Positions 9,175 to 18,477 are shown, counted from the stretch's first letter. The stretch is DNA of 64,000 bases from Paenisporosarcina antarctica (GCF_004367585.1 NZ_CP038015.1:1804001-1868000), one strand, 5' to 3'. Notes: generated from the sequence alone by a model not told the origin. Translations and numbers: made by a program.

Positions 9175-9714
9175 GGCCACTGAAAAAGTCTATATAGTTA
9201 AAATTATGTGAGCCTTTCCCGATTTTTATCGAGAAAGGCTCACATTTTTTTGTATAATTTGTATACTAATTTCAGGTGGTGTCCCGATGATATCAATCAA
9301 GAATCTTTAAACCTTAGCCCATTTATGGCGATTTACGATATCGTTGTGCCAGAATAATATGCTATGTCAAATCAAAGAAATCGTCAACTTTTCTTTTGTG
9401 ATCGGAAAATTGAAAACTAAATATTGTCTCGATAACGGTAGCAATGCAATGCTGACGATTCGCATGTTCAAATATTTATTGCTCAAATTATTTTTGATTT
9501 ATCACAAAAGCACATGATAATCAAAAATCGGCGAAAGAATTTATAATGTAGAAATCAAAAAAATGTTCGAAAATCTGTCTATCAAATTGATGCATCCATT
9601 AAAGATAAGTTTCCATCAAAAACCACTTCTAACGAAGTCAAAGATGAATTAGATTGTGTCGCCTTTTAAATATAAAATAGTATATTTATTTAAAAACGTA
9701 GTTTTTCAGTGGCC
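9175..9714 (+). mobile_element. Internally deleted IS1182-like element
   Basis: GGCCACTGAAAAA (9175-9187) is repeated inverted as TTTTTCAGTGGCC (9702-9714). Just inside the left end is a hairpin with T-run (9206-9250), then a broken transposase: an opening like MISIKNL, then pieces such as DNMLCQIKE-VNFSF, LKTKYCLDNG and IRMFKYLLLK, the N-terminus of IS1182-family transposases. The middle and the catalytic part are missing; about 540 bp remain of an expected ~1.6-1.9 kb. No clear target duplication. The right end overlaps the last codons of the IS3 remnant, so it could alternatively be a coincidental match. Confidence 0.6.
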
Positions 9715-9718
9715 ACGT

Positions 9719-10130
9719 ATTGTGCCGGAGTCATCTTATATAAGTCCCATTGTTTACGTATTGTTTTGTTATTCATCATATAGTCACCAAAACATACCCT
9801 CAGGTCTTCCAAACTCTGTGTTTCCTAATACATTATCCTTAAAATGGTCAAAGAATAACTCCACAGAGGAATTATCTAAACAGTAACCAAAACGCTACAT
9901 GGATTGAACTAGACCTATTCCTTTCACGAGTTCTTGAGAATCTGGATGTGTGTAATAGAACCCTTGATTTGAGTAGATCATAGCTTTTGGATAAATGTTT
10001 CCCATTCTTCAGACATCATTGAGGTTAAAACGGTGCTCATTACTATCGGTATCCTCTGGACGCCTTGATCTTTAAATACTTGGTATTAGTAGTTAATTCT
10101 TTTTCACATGTAATTGGGATACTTGAAAAA
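9719..10130 (-). pseudogene. IS3-family transposase (orfB) remnant
   Basis: Minus-strand pieces in several frames match the DDE domain of IS150-like IS3 transposases: NQGFYYTHPDSQELVKG, then CLDN..VELFFDHFKDNV, then a C-terminal KMTPAQY. The conserved acidic residue after SFF/LFF is in place, but stops and frameshifts break the frame several times. It is next to the manganese catalase gene without affecting it. Confidence 0.65.
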
Positions 10131-10179
10131 ACAACCCCGTAGAAAATCTCTACAGAATTGCTTTCTAACTGGTTGCACT

Positions 10180-10995
10180 TTATTTAGGTGTTCCATGGAT
10201 ATAACCAGGAGCTGTCTCTAATATTGGAGATTGACCTGTAGCTACAGGCTTAGCCTCATATTCAAACTGTCCCAACCCGTCCATAGAAGGACCAGAAGCC
10301 CAACGACCTTGTTGACTTTCAGCACCCTCAGAACAATTCATGAATTTATAGGCTACATCTGATTTCTCAAATTGGCGATCAAATGTATTTGGTACTACTT
10401 TACCTTCTTTTTCTTCTAACTCCGCAATCGCTGCCATCCACTGATTTTGATGCATCGTATCACGAGCGATTAAGAAGGATAGCATATCCCTAACTCCATA
10501 ATCATCGGTCATTTCATATAAACGTACAACTTGAAGTCTTCCTTGAGATTCTGCGTTTAAGTTCGCTCTAAAATCTGCAAGCAGATTGCCACTTGCGATT
10601 GTATACCGAGCATTCCAAGGATATCCCACGCTATCATTTGGACTTGCGCCTAATCCATTTACTATCGCATGTTGAGGATTCATGCCTCCCATTACACTTG
10701 CAATAATAGGGTCTTTTGCAGCATTTTCTTGTTCTTCTATAGGTGCCTTATCCAGAAGCTGAGCAATCATTGTTGCCAGCATTTCTACATGTGAAATTTC
10801 CTCTGTCCCGATATCTAAAAGCATATCACGATATTTTTGTTCTCCCCGACAGTTCCAGCCTTGAAAAAGATATTGCATCATAACTGATATTTCACCAAAT
10901 TGTCCACCTAACACTTCTTGTAACTGCTTGGCGTAAACAGGGTCGGGATTATTTGGCTTCGATCTGTATTGTAACTCTTTAACATGAAAAAACAT
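10180..10995 (-). CDS. Manganese catalase
   Basis: 271 residues, the normal length for the non-haem di-manganese catalase family (YdbD, CotJC relatives). It disproportionates hydrogen peroxide. Metal-site features of the four-helix bundle are visible: Glu in GGQFGEISVMMQYLFQ, EEISHVEM (Glu and His), a second Glu in LNAESQGR and His in RDTMHQNQW. Start ATG 10995 has TGGAGGTG seven bases upstream. Single-gene unit; whether it is vegetative or spore-associated cannot be told. Confidence 0.93.
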   Translation of the reverse strand: MFFHVKELQYRSKPNNPDPVYAKQLQEVLGGQFGEISVMMQYLFQGWNCRGEQKYRDMLLDIGTEEISHVEMLATMIAQLLDKAPIEEQENAAKDPIIASVMGGMNPQHAIVNGLGASPNDSVGYPWNARYTIASGNLLADFRANLNAESQGRLQVVRLYEMTDDYGVRDMLSFLIARDTMHQNQWMAAIAELEEKEGKVVPNTFDRQFEKSDVAYKFMNCSEGAESQQGRWASGPSMDGLGQFEYEAKPVATGQSPILETAPGYIHGTPK

Positions 10996-11277
10996 TCAAA
11001 ACACCTCCAAATTTAAACACAATTTTAAGTTTTCCCGGTTAATACAGTTTCATACGGTTAACTAAAATATTGATATGATATGTATAGTAGCTAGAAATTA
11101 GCCTAGGGTTCTTGGACTAGATTATATATCTGCTATTACACTTTCATTTATAGTGCCCACTATAAATTCCTTCAGGTTTACTAAATCCTGAAATATTTCG
11201 GGATATTACAAACCAGATTAATAAATTTTCTAGATACAAACGAAGAAGTGAAATTAGTCGTGTAGCAGGACCTCGAA
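10996..11277. other. Intergenic, presumed catalase promoter region
   Basis: AT-rich, no gene. No confident promoter match. Confidence 0.4.
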
Positions 11278-11646
11278 ATGGCCACACATAAAAAAAGCCC
11301 GATTCGATTCAGACTTTTACTGAAACATATATTGAATTTACTTCTTGCATCTCGAACAGAATGGAATCAGGGAATATCTAATGCGTTCGAGTCTGGAGTT
11401 ACTAACTCACTCCTATCTCAGTTTGGTAGTTATACAAGCACCTATTGTAGTCGATTCAACGAAAAATTTATTGTGCTAAATAATATCGCCTTGGCAGATG
11501 AAAAAGTTATTGAAACCTTTCATGAACGCCCGAAGATGCAATTTCGGTGCTGCTTGATTGCCTATATAGTTTTCATCTACCCGATACTCTCACTCTTAAT
11601 TAATTATCAAAATTTAATAACTTTCCTAAGAGTAGATTTAAACTAA
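11278..11646 (+). CDS. Unsupported 122-codon frame, unknown
   Basis: Open for 122 codons from ATG, with one hydrophobic segment near the C-terminus (YIVFIYPILSLLIN). There is no good ribosome binding site and no family I recognise, and amino-acid use is odd for a real gene. It may be a chance frame or part of a decayed gene. Confidence 0.2.
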   Translation: MATHKKSPIRFRLLLKHILNLLLASRTEWNQGISNAFESGVTNSLLSQFGSYTSTYCSRFNEKFIVLNNIALADEKVIETFHERPKMQFRCCLIAYIVFIYPILSLLINYQNLITFLRVDLN

Positions 11647-11831
11647 TTAAAAGTTTTCACTTATTTCATTAACCGGAGCGATTCTTCAACTGCGAGAGAT
11701 CACTTATTCATTATTAAAGTCAGGGGCAGCTATGTAAAAAAATATTTACTCTACATTATGACAAGGTGAGAACCGTTGATATATCAATTTTTATAGAGGG
11801 AGTTTAGTTAGGAGCATTAGAGGAGATAAAT

Positions 11832-11979
11832 ATGGGTTTAAAGAAATTGTTCAAAAATAGATTTAGCTAACGTTTTTCTTGTATCAGGCTGTTCAAATAC
11901 AGAAAATTATTCCATAATTAATAATAGTAAAGTTGTTCTTATTTCTAATGGTGAAGAAGGAAAAGCACTCGTTTTATGA
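11832..11979 (+). pseudogene. Decayed short lipoprotein
   Basis: AGAGGAG precedes ATG and MGLKKLFKNRFS, then TAA. One frame over the sequence continues NVFLVSGCSNTENYS..., a lipobox-like end of a signal peptide. A single frameshift inside the signal peptide has destroyed it. Confidence 0.45.
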
Positions 11980-12043
11980 ATTTCTTAGTCTTTTCCTTCA
12001 AAAAGATTTAGATATTTGGATTTTCACAATCATTTCTAAATTA

Positions 12044-12280
12044 TCAGTCCTCCGGTAATGCGTTAAATTCTTCTTTTTTACTTTCAAACCAAGTTTTCAT
12101 AGATTCAGGGCTTTTCATGGTTTCTTTCATTTCATTCATTGCTGAAATATGTTTCTCGTCAGCTTTTTGAAACATCTCTGCACCATGATTTTTAATGATT
12201 TCTGCCATCTCTTCAAAAGTATTTGCATGAAACTCTTTGTTGCAAGCCCCACCAAGTTGTTTACAACTCATTGTTTTCAT
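12044..12280 (-). CDS. DUF1059 small protein
   Basis: 78 residues beginning MKTMSCKQLGGACNKEF, the hallmark opening of DUF1059, followed by HANTFEEMAEIIKNHGAEMF and a C-terminal WFESKKEEFNALPED. Two cysteines at the N-terminus may bind metal. Function unknown. Start ATG 12280 is preceded by AAGGAAG at proper distance; the GTG three codons earlier would abut the RBS. Confidence 0.85.
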   Translation of the reverse strand: MKTMSCKQLGGACNKEFHANTFEEMAEIIKNHGAEMFQKADEKHISAMNEMKETMKSPESMKTWFESKKEEFNALPED

Positions 12281-12409
12281 TGTTATCACTTCCTTAATTC
12301 TATTGTATTTTAAAAGCCAAAATATTAAGTGTTTTTAGTCTATCATACAATATGAATAAGCCAAGTTTATTTTTTATTTTACTGTGTGATGTCCTACCTA
12401 TGGAACTAC

Positions 12410-12660
12410 GGGGAGCGTTAACGAAGAAAAGCAATTTAGGCTTGGAGCTATTACCAACATCTTTATCTCACTTGGTTTCACCATTGAACAATATTTTACA
12501 ACTATCTTGAAAAACATCGTAGCTACTGGCAGACTTTTTGTCGCCTGAACCAGTAAAGCAAATGAAAAATAAATAAGCAGAGCAGTGCCCAGCCAGTAAG
12601 ACCAATACCTAAATACGGTTCATTAAAAATCCCCTCCAAAACCGATTAATCCTTCGAAAG
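12410..12660 (-). pseudogene. SMR-type multidrug efflux protein remnant
   Basis: The minus strand reads TYWLGTALLIYFSFALL, then QATKSLPVATMF, matching the first and second halves of a small multidrug resistance protein, and is then lost. It sits downstream of a TetR remnant, the usual regulator-pump order. Confidence 0.45.
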
Positions 12661-12759
12661 TCGTGCCAATACAGATACCAAGATGGATCTACTCATTTCT
12701 GAAAGCTCTCAGTACCTCCATATAACATCTCAACCCATATTCCATCTAATTACTCCAAG

Positions 12760-13221
12760 GAATGCAACAATGGCTTACACCGATTGTGGGACTAATTTCT
12801 CCATCTGTTATCACTTTATCTATAACCGGAAGCAAAAGTTCTTCTAACTCATCTAGGTATCCGTAAACATTTTCCATCACTTGATTAGATTGGCGAATAA
12901 TAAGCAGTGCGAATCTAAAATTTAGTAGATCTTCTCATATCGGTCTATATAGTGCAAAAGAATCAAATTAGAATTCCTTTATAAGTTGATCCATGTTACT
13001 TTTAATGAAATTTTTAAGGAATCTTATTTCATTCTCATAGGCATCCCTATATAACTGAAGGAAAAGTTCATCTTTTCCTTTGAAATGAGTCTAAATAGAT
13101 TGTTTTTTTATCCCTACATCATCGGCAATCATAGCCAACGATGCACCTTCATAACCGTTTTGTGTAAAATGCTTTAAAGGAAACTAACTTAAGTTGTTCT
13201 GTTGTCAATTCAGATAATCAT
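12760..13221 (-). pseudogene. TetR-family regulator remnant
   Basis: Pieces in shifting frames give ELTTEQLKLV, then GYEGASLAMIADDVGIKK (the helix-turn-helix), then HFKGKDELFLQLYRDAYENE, the standard TetR N-terminus. Several frameshifts and a stop; inactive. Probably once controlled the SMR pump downstream. Confidence 0.6.
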
Positions 13222-13423
13222 CCTTCCGAACGTACGTAGTTTCATTTAATATTTATTCTTTTTCGCGTCAATGATTATTTCCCCACAATATATCAATACA
13301 ATTATTAGGAGTTAATAAACTTTCTTCCCCCATGAGAAACAGCTGCCTTTTAAAGGCAGCCGATGCTACAACCCCTTAATTTAATTATAGGCTTTAATAA
13401 AAAGAGAATACCAAAGGCAGGCT

Positions 13424-13953
13424 CTACTTCGCTGTTGTATCCTCTATAATCCAATCCACAGCACTTATTAAGTCAGGGAAAACAGCATCTGCAAGCGGAT
13501 CATTCTTACCCAAAAATACTCCCTTTGTACCTGCCTTCTTCCCTGCGATAATATCTGTATCAGTGTCTCCTACCATGTAGGATTGGAATAAATCAATATC
13601 ATCCTTTTACTGAGATCTGTAATTAATTTGCTGTTTGGCTTGCGACAGGCACAGCCCGATTTTGGTTTATGAGGACAATAAGCCACGTCATGAATAATTG
13701 CCCCTTCCTTCTTTAATTCAGAAATCATATGGTCATGTATTTTATTGAGCTCCGTTTCCTCCATGTATCCCAATCCAACTCCGCCTTGATTAGTTACTAC
13801 AAATATGAAATCAAAGAAAGGATTCAATTTTTTAATTGCTTCTGGAACACCTGGTAAGAAGTATAGCTCATGTGGCTTATTTACAAATTTAACCCTATCC
13901 GTTAGCACTTCATTTATTACTCCGTCACGATCCAAAAATAATGCCTTCTTCAT
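13424..13953 (-). pseudogene. HAD-IIIA phosphatase (GmhB-like), one frameshift
   Basis: The first 120 codons are intact: LFLDRDGVIN (nucleophile Asp and second Asp), VVTNQGG (motif II) and the zinc-loop pattern CPHKPKSGCACRKP. At about 13609-13613 one base is missing; restoring it gives ...LFQSYMVGDTDTDIIAGK (motif IV) and a natural end ...WIIEDTTAK. The total length, one base short of 177 codons, agrees. Relatives act on sugar or histidinol phosphates. A sequencing error cannot be excluded. Confidence 0.75.
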
Positions 13954-14003
13954 TCACATTCACACCTTTTTATATATTAAACCCCGTTCAAATCAGAACA
14001 AGG

Positions 14004-14142
14004 TTATGTGTATTTGTTGAATATCTCCAAAATTTCGTCCATCAATTTTGCGAATTGTTTCATTTTTGGATCCTGTTTAGAAATGAAATTGAATGGATTT
14101 TTCTCTTGTGTGAATTCTGAACCGAAATCTTCAATATAATTG
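14004..14142 (-). pseudogene. C-terminal fragment of an unknown protein
   Basis: An open stretch ending MKQFAKLMDEILEIFNKYT then TAA, without start. Its 5' side runs into a 13-bp stem hairpin (14128-14163), suggesting a deletion end there. Family not recognised. Confidence 0.3.
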
Positions 14143-14163
14143 TGGCTTCCTTATATTGAAGAT
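14128..14163. repeat. 13-bp perfect inverted repeat
   Basis: ATCTTCAATATAA (14128-14140) pairs with TTATATTGAAGAT (14151-14163). No T-run. Confidence 0.5.
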
Positions 14164-14222
14164 ATCCGATAATAAGTTGGGTTTTTTCACTCAGAATAGA
14201 CGACTTTTATTTTTTTCAATCA

Positions 14223-14405
14223 TTATGCTCGTGATCTGGGTTTTCTTAAAATTAAAACGATTATTATTACTAATAGGCTAACCACAATCGTCTCATATGC
14301 ATTCTCTCTAATACTAGATCCTACTACCATTAACTCAGGGTTAAATAATAGTAAAATGATACCTATGCCAATCGCTTCAGCTAATTTGTTTATAGACGTT
14401 TTCAT
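14223..14405 (-). CDS. Small membrane protein, unknown
   Basis: 60 residues with two membrane segments (IGIGIILLLFNPE near 10-22 and TIVVSLLVIIIVLIL near 40-55) and a basic tail. ATG 14405 has GGGAGG about 11 bases ahead; a longer frame to 14453 would start inside it. No family recognised. Confidence 0.5.
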   Translation of the reverse strand: MKTSINKLAEAIGIGIILLLFNPELMVVGSSIRENAYETIVVSLLVIIIVLILRKPRSRA

Positions 14406-14833
14406 ACGAGTTATTTCCTCCCTTCTTCTTTTCTCTTTCATATAGCAACTCAAGAAATAACCCTATTTCATATTTAATTTATATACTGTATCTACTATTT
14501 GTTAATTTTAAGGACAAGTCTATTAATATAACTATTAATTCAATAATGAAGATGGTCATTTGTTTATATTATTAGCAACTAATTCGACTTTTATACATAC
14601 TTTTCAAAAATAATTGAATGTCACGAAATACATGTTAAAAACATTCATCCCCTTTTCTTAATCCTAGAACTTGTTTCTTATATTCCTTTTATATATGAAT
14701 GGGTAATAGTTAATTTCTTTTTCATAATTTTCTCAACTTAATTGAACAGAATTTTCTGTAAATACATTAAATTCATTATTTTAAACCGTGCTTACTTCTC
14801 TTGAAGAATGAAAAGTTACTTTCCTTAGCTCAT
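14406..14833. other. Intergenic, nothing recognised
   Basis: Very AT-rich, stops in all frames. Confidence 0.45.
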
Positions 14834-14874
14834 AAAAACAAGGCCACTCCTAGGAAAGGATTGACCTTGTTTTT
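14834..14874 (-). terminator. Hairpin overlapping the end of the 64-aa gene
   Basis: AAAAACAAGG (14834-14843) pairs with CCTTGTTTTT (14865-14874), flanked by T on the minus strand. The stop codon of the gene lies in the loop. Confidence 0.6.
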
Positions 14875-15044
14875 GTGAATTTATAGTACTTAATGTCTAG
14901 TAGTACCTTAAGTTGAGTGTAACTCATTGTTAACAAATGAATCCGTTTTTCTGTCATACGAATCCAACAATACGAGCAGCTTTCCTTCTTTAAATTCAGC
15001 TCGTTTTGATCTGCCTCATCTTCCGTAATTCCCATTCCAATCAT
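14850..15044 (-). CDS. Small protein of unknown function (64 aa)
   Basis: A near-perfect Shine-Dalgarno, AGGAGGTGA, stands just before ATG 15044. The protein is acidic at the N-terminus (ITEDEADQNELN), has a CSYC pair near residue 23 and a basic tail. The stop falls inside the terminator, which is unusual and may mean the natural C-terminus has been changed by a frameshift. No family recognised. Confidence 0.45.
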   Translation of the reverse strand: MIGMGITEDEADQNELNLKKESCSYCWIRMTEKRIHLLTMSYTQLKVLLDIKYYKFTKTRSILS

Positions 15045-15254
15045 GTCACCTCCTACCGGTGGGAATGCTAATACGCTTATGTGTTCGTTCTTTCAATTGG
15101 CGTAAGGCATCTCTATTAATAGCATTGATGTCCTGTAAAAGCCTAAATTTAGTAATCAAGTTTGGTTACAACAATCCTGTACCTGATTGTATGCTGCATG
15201 CACTATTTATTAACATTTCCTCCGAATTGGGAATTAATCATTAATGGAATTAAA

Positions 15255-15286
15255 AACACTCTCTCCAAATAATTGGAAAGAGTGTT
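15255..15286. terminator. Hairpin near the regulator remnant
   Basis: AACACTCTCTCCA pairs with TGGAAAGAGTGTT (one mismatch) around a 6-nt loop. Confidence 0.5.
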
Positions 15287-15293
15287 AAAGGGT

Positions 15294-15530
15294 TTAGTAT
15301 GTGCACACCAATATTATCGTTTTTAACACTTTTTCAACATAAAAACAGCATTTATCTATGTGTGCCTCTTTCATCGAAGCACACATAGATAGTTCCCGTG
15401 TAAGATCTAATAATAATTGCTTTTCTGCTATGAGTTTCTCCTTACGAGTTAAATTTTCCGCATTTTGAATAGCAATACCAGCCATGTTCACAAATGCTTC
15501 AGCAGGAAGATATATTTTTTTCTCAAAAAA
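15294..15530 (-). pseudogene. GAF-domain (LuxR-type) regulator fragment
   Basis: The minus strand reads YLPAEAFVNMAGIAIQ, then KLIAEKQLLLDLTRELSM, typical of the linker between two GAF domains in a group of Bacillales LuxR-type regulators. A frameshift near 15320 turns VLKNDNIGVHI into a dead end, and both the N- and C-terminal parts are missing. Confidence 0.5.
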
Positions 15531-15609
15531 ATTGTAAACATTCTAAAAAGCACACCCACAATCCCAGTCCCTCTCATAATATAAAAAAAGAGTCTGGAGG
15601 TGAATAAGA

Positions 15610-16776
15610 ATGAGTAAAAAATATTTACGATGGTCCAAAGTTCCTTATGCTGGAGAATCAAGACCACCAGGTAATGCGGTTACTTCTAATGCAGGTTCTT
15701 GGTCATTAACATATTTAAAAAGAAACAGAAAAGGGGACTTTCTTAATCCAAAAGGAGTGAAAATGCATCTTCCAATCAAACATCCAGATCACATAGACTT
15801 TGAGAATGAATTAAAGATTGTCCAAAGCACACTTAGAAACCTCACGCCTATACAAGAGAAAATAGGTATATTCTATGGAACGGGTGTTCCGACTAAGCAA
15901 TGGACCCCTGTTATTGATCGTTTAATTGATTCATATGGCGTCAGTCCAGTTTACGCTGCACGAATATTAACAGCTGTGCAGGGAGCTGTTAACGACACCA
16001 TGATTGTGGTTTGGGATTATAAATACAAGTGGGATACGGCGAGACCCAACCAATATGACCATAAGATGGATACTATACTATGTACACCACGATTTCCAAC
16101 CTATCCTTCAGGGCACGCTAGCATGTCAGGCTGTTCAGAAGTGTTGTTAAGTTATTTTTTCCCTGGAGAAGCAAAAAAATTACGCAAATTTGCTGAAGAT
16201 GATTCAGTCAGTCGTTTATATGCAGGTGTTCATTTTCCAATCGATAATACTGAAGGGCTAAAATTAGGAAGGTTTATAGGAAAAGTGGTTGTAGATCACT
16301 TAAAGACACAGCGTAATCCAAATCATACACCTATTGATACCCCTTACAGAGAATACCGCAATGCAGATTTCTTTGCAGATGACTTTAATCAATTTATCCC
16401 TTATGATTTTACGGATGATTGTTCATCTCGAGTAAAGGGAAAAGACAAGGATAGAGAGAAATACAGTTACCGTGACTCTGACAAACTCAAGGACAAAGAG
16501 AAACACAGTTACGAAGGCAAAGATAAAATCAAGGATAATAGCAGAGACAAACACAAAAGTGTTGGCAGTGACACATACAAAAACCTTTACAGTGACAATA
16601 AAAGAGACATTGAGAGGTATAATAACAGACATGATGACGTATACAGTGACAAAGACAAATTCAAGGATATTGAAAGCAGTATTGACAGTGAAAAACATAA
16701 TGATAAAGCAGAATCTTCCTCACACCAAAATCGTAGGAGTCCACATCCTTTCTTTAATTTTAAAAACCTCTTCTAA
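15610..16776 (+). CDS. Vanadium-haloperoxidase/PAP2-type protein with a charged tail
   Basis: 388 residues. Residues ~120-260 hold the vanadate/phosphate-binding triad of the PAP2/vanadium haloperoxidase superfamily: KYKWDTARP (Lys and Arg), YPSGHASMSG (Ser, Gly, His) and SRLYAGVHFPID (Arg and His). Family members oxidise halides with peroxide or hydrolyse phosphate esters; which applies here is unknown. Residues ~278-375 are a low-complexity tail rich in Lys, Asp, Ser and Arg with KDKD/KDKEKHSY-like repeats, similar in composition to some spore-coat proteins. No signal peptide. GGAGGTGAATAAGA precedes the ATG. Confidence 0.85.
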   Translation: MSKKYLRWSKVPYAGESRPPGNAVTSNAGSWSLTYLKRNRKGDFLNPKGVKMHLPIKHPDHIDFENELKIVQSTLRNLTPIQEKIGIFYGTGVPTKQWTPVIDRLIDSYGVSPVYAARILTAVQGAVNDTMIVVWDYKYKWDTARPNQYDHKMDTILCTPRFPTYPSGHASMSGCSEVLLSYFFPGEAKKLRKFAEDDSVSRLYAGVHFPIDNTEGLKLGRFIGKVVVDHLKTQRNPNHTPIDTPYREYRNADFFADDFNQFIPYDFTDDCSSRVKGKDKDREKYSYRDSDKLKDKEKHSYEGKDKIKDNSRDKHKSVGSDTYKNLYSDNKRDIERYNNRHDDVYSDKDKFKDIESSIDSEKHNDKAESSSHQNRRSPHPFFNFKNLF

Positions 16777-16790
16777 ATGAAGAGGTTTTT
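16762..16790 (+). terminator. Terminator overlapping the stop codon
   Basis: AAAAACCTCTTC and GAAGAGGTTTTT pair around TAAAT, followed by more T. It is symmetric and could also serve the facing amidohydrolase gene. Confidence 0.8.
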
Positions 16791-16821
16791 TCTTGTAGAC
16801 TTTACAAATCAATCTATTAAA

Positions 16822-18477
16822 TTAGTTGACTATTGGTATGTGAATAGATCTCACTCTGCTAAGATTCATCGGGTCATATAAAACTTTACCATCAACCATG
16901 GTAAGCACGACCAGAATATCTTTTATGTCCATTTTATCAACTTTCAAAATACTGTCGTTTAAGACAACCAGATCAGCAAACTTCCCAACTTCAATACTCC
17001 CCTTGCTATTTTCTTCAAAACTCGCATACGCTCCATTCCAGGTGTAGGCTCGTATGGCTTCCATGATCCCAATGCATTGGTTTTCTCCCACTGACTGTCC
17101 TTTTATAGACTTTCTATTTAGTGCCGCGTGGATTCCAAGTAATGGATCAAGAAAAGTAACAGGAGCATCAGATCCAAAAGCAGCGATGATCCCTTGGTCA
17201 ATATAGTCGCGAACTGGGTACATTACTTCTACCCTATCTCCATAATACTCAAGATAAGTATCTCCATTTACATACATAAATACAGGATTAGGGATAATGA
17301 CTATACCTAGTCTTTTTATTCTTTTTTGTAAATCTAGCGGTGTGATCCCTGCATGTTCGATTCTGTGACGATGGTCCTTCCTTGGATGTTCTATTAACGC
17401 CTTTTCAATACAATCTAAAAGCATTTCTACTGCTCGGTCTCCTTGTGCATGGGCAGTAATTTGAAATCCTTTCTTATGAGCTTCACCCAATATTCTGTTT
17501 AACTCGTCTTGATTATAATAAACAATCCCATAATCATTTTCAGAATGTGAATATGGCTCACGAGTTGCAATTGTCGGTCCTATGCTACTGCCATCTGTAA
17601 ACAATTTGGCTGGACCAATTCTCAACCAATCGTCACCCAAACCAGTTATAGGACCTGCTTCAATCATTTTAAGAACGAACTCATGAGAATTTGTCAAAGA
17701 ACCTATGATTGCATAGACTCGTACTTTAATATCTTTAGAGTTTACAGCCTGTTGCATGATTCGAAGATTTTCCGAGCCATCTCCATATGCACCAGCATCA
17801 TGAATACTTGTTACACCTGCTTTAATGAATTCTTCAGAGGCAAGCTTCATCCCTACTCTTAATTCTTCAGCATTATAACTTGCATATTCAAAGAGATTCA
17901 TATGAGCATTTTCAATCAACTTACCAGTAAGACTTCCATCCTGATTTCTTTCAATGATTCCACCGGCAGGATCACTAGTGCCTTCTGTAATATTTGCAAT
18001 TTCTACTGCTTTACTATTAGCAATGGACGTATGATTACATGTTCGAATAATGACAATCGGATGATCCGTTGAGATTTCATCAAGTTCTTGTATTGTTGGG
18101 TAACGATTTTCTACCAACTTTTTTTCATTAAATCCCCATGCACGAACCCATTGTCCTTTAGGAGTTACCATAGCTTTTTTTCTCAAATCGACAAATAGGT
18201 CGTGAAGAGAATGTATATGTGGTGCTATACAACTCACACCTAATAAGTTTGTTCCATAAATAGTAAGATGTAAGTGTGCATCAATAAAGCCCGGTAGTAA
18301 CGTTTTTCCATCAAGGTCAATACTAGTTGTGTCATCTGAACAATATTGCTGAACTTCTCTGTTTGATCCAACAGCAATAATTCGATTGTCCTTTATCGCT
18401 ACGCCCTCTACCACCCTATTATCGTGATCAATGGTAACAACTTCACCATTTATAAATACCAAATCGGCTTTCATCAT
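16822..18477 (-). CDS. YtcJ-type metal-dependent amidohydrolase
   Basis: 551 residues, standard for the YtcJ/NfdA group of amidohydrolase_3. The metal-binding HLHL follows GFIDAH near residue 68; later ligands are His in TAHAQGDRA and RHRIEHAG, and Asp in FGSDAP. The fold ends with the beta-sandwich KFADLVVLND. These enzymes open amide or imide bonds; the substrate is not predictable. It follows an SSS symporter operon on the same strand, with a terminator between them (18503-18551), so it likely uses what that symporter brings in but has partly separate expression. Confidence 0.85.
   Translation of the reverse strand: MMKADLVFINGEVVTIDHDNRVVEGVAIKDNRIIAVGSNREVQQYCSDDTTSIDLDGKTLLPGFIDAHLHLTIYGTNLLGVSCIAPHIHSLHDLFVDLRKKAMVTPKGQWVRAWGFNEKKLVENRYPTIQELDEISTDHPIVIIRTCNHTSIANSKAVEIANITEGTSDPAGGIIERNQDGSLTGKLIENAHMNLFEYASYNAEELRVGMKLASEEFIKAGVTSIHDAGAYGDGSENLRIMQQAVNSKDIKVRVYAIIGSLTNSHEFVLKMIEAGPITGLGDDWLRIGPAKLFTDGSSIGPTIATREPYSHSENDYGIVYYNQDELNRILGEAHKKGFQITAHAQGDRAVEMLLDCIEKALIEHPRKDHRHRIEHAGITPLDLQKRIKRLGIVIIPNPVFMYVNGDTYLEYYGDRVEVMYPVRDYIDQGIIAAFGSDAPVTFLDPLLGIHAALNRKSIKGQSVGENQCIGIMEAIRAYTWNGAYASFEENSKGSIEVGKFADLVVLNDSILKVDKMDIKDILVVLTMVDGKVLYDPMNLSRVRSIHIPIVN

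Noticed and set aside
9656-9886. 76-codon plus frame across the IS right end
   Set aside because: Antisense of the IS3 transposase remnant and no RBS.
13349-13368. Palindrome GCTGCC...GGCAGC resembling leader element CTGCC
   Set aside because: It is a simple 9-bp hairpin without the AATCT, AAGCCAGTT or terminator parts of the leaders.
15059-15244. 61-codon plus frame
   Set aside because: No ribosome binding site, and no family; it is probably a chance frame.
16423-16698. Hydrophobic 91-codon minus-strand frame inside the haloperoxidase gene tail
   Set aside because: It is the antisense image of Lys/Asp/Ser repeats (GTC/TTT-rich on the other strand), has no ribosome binding site, and the plus frame is clearly coding.
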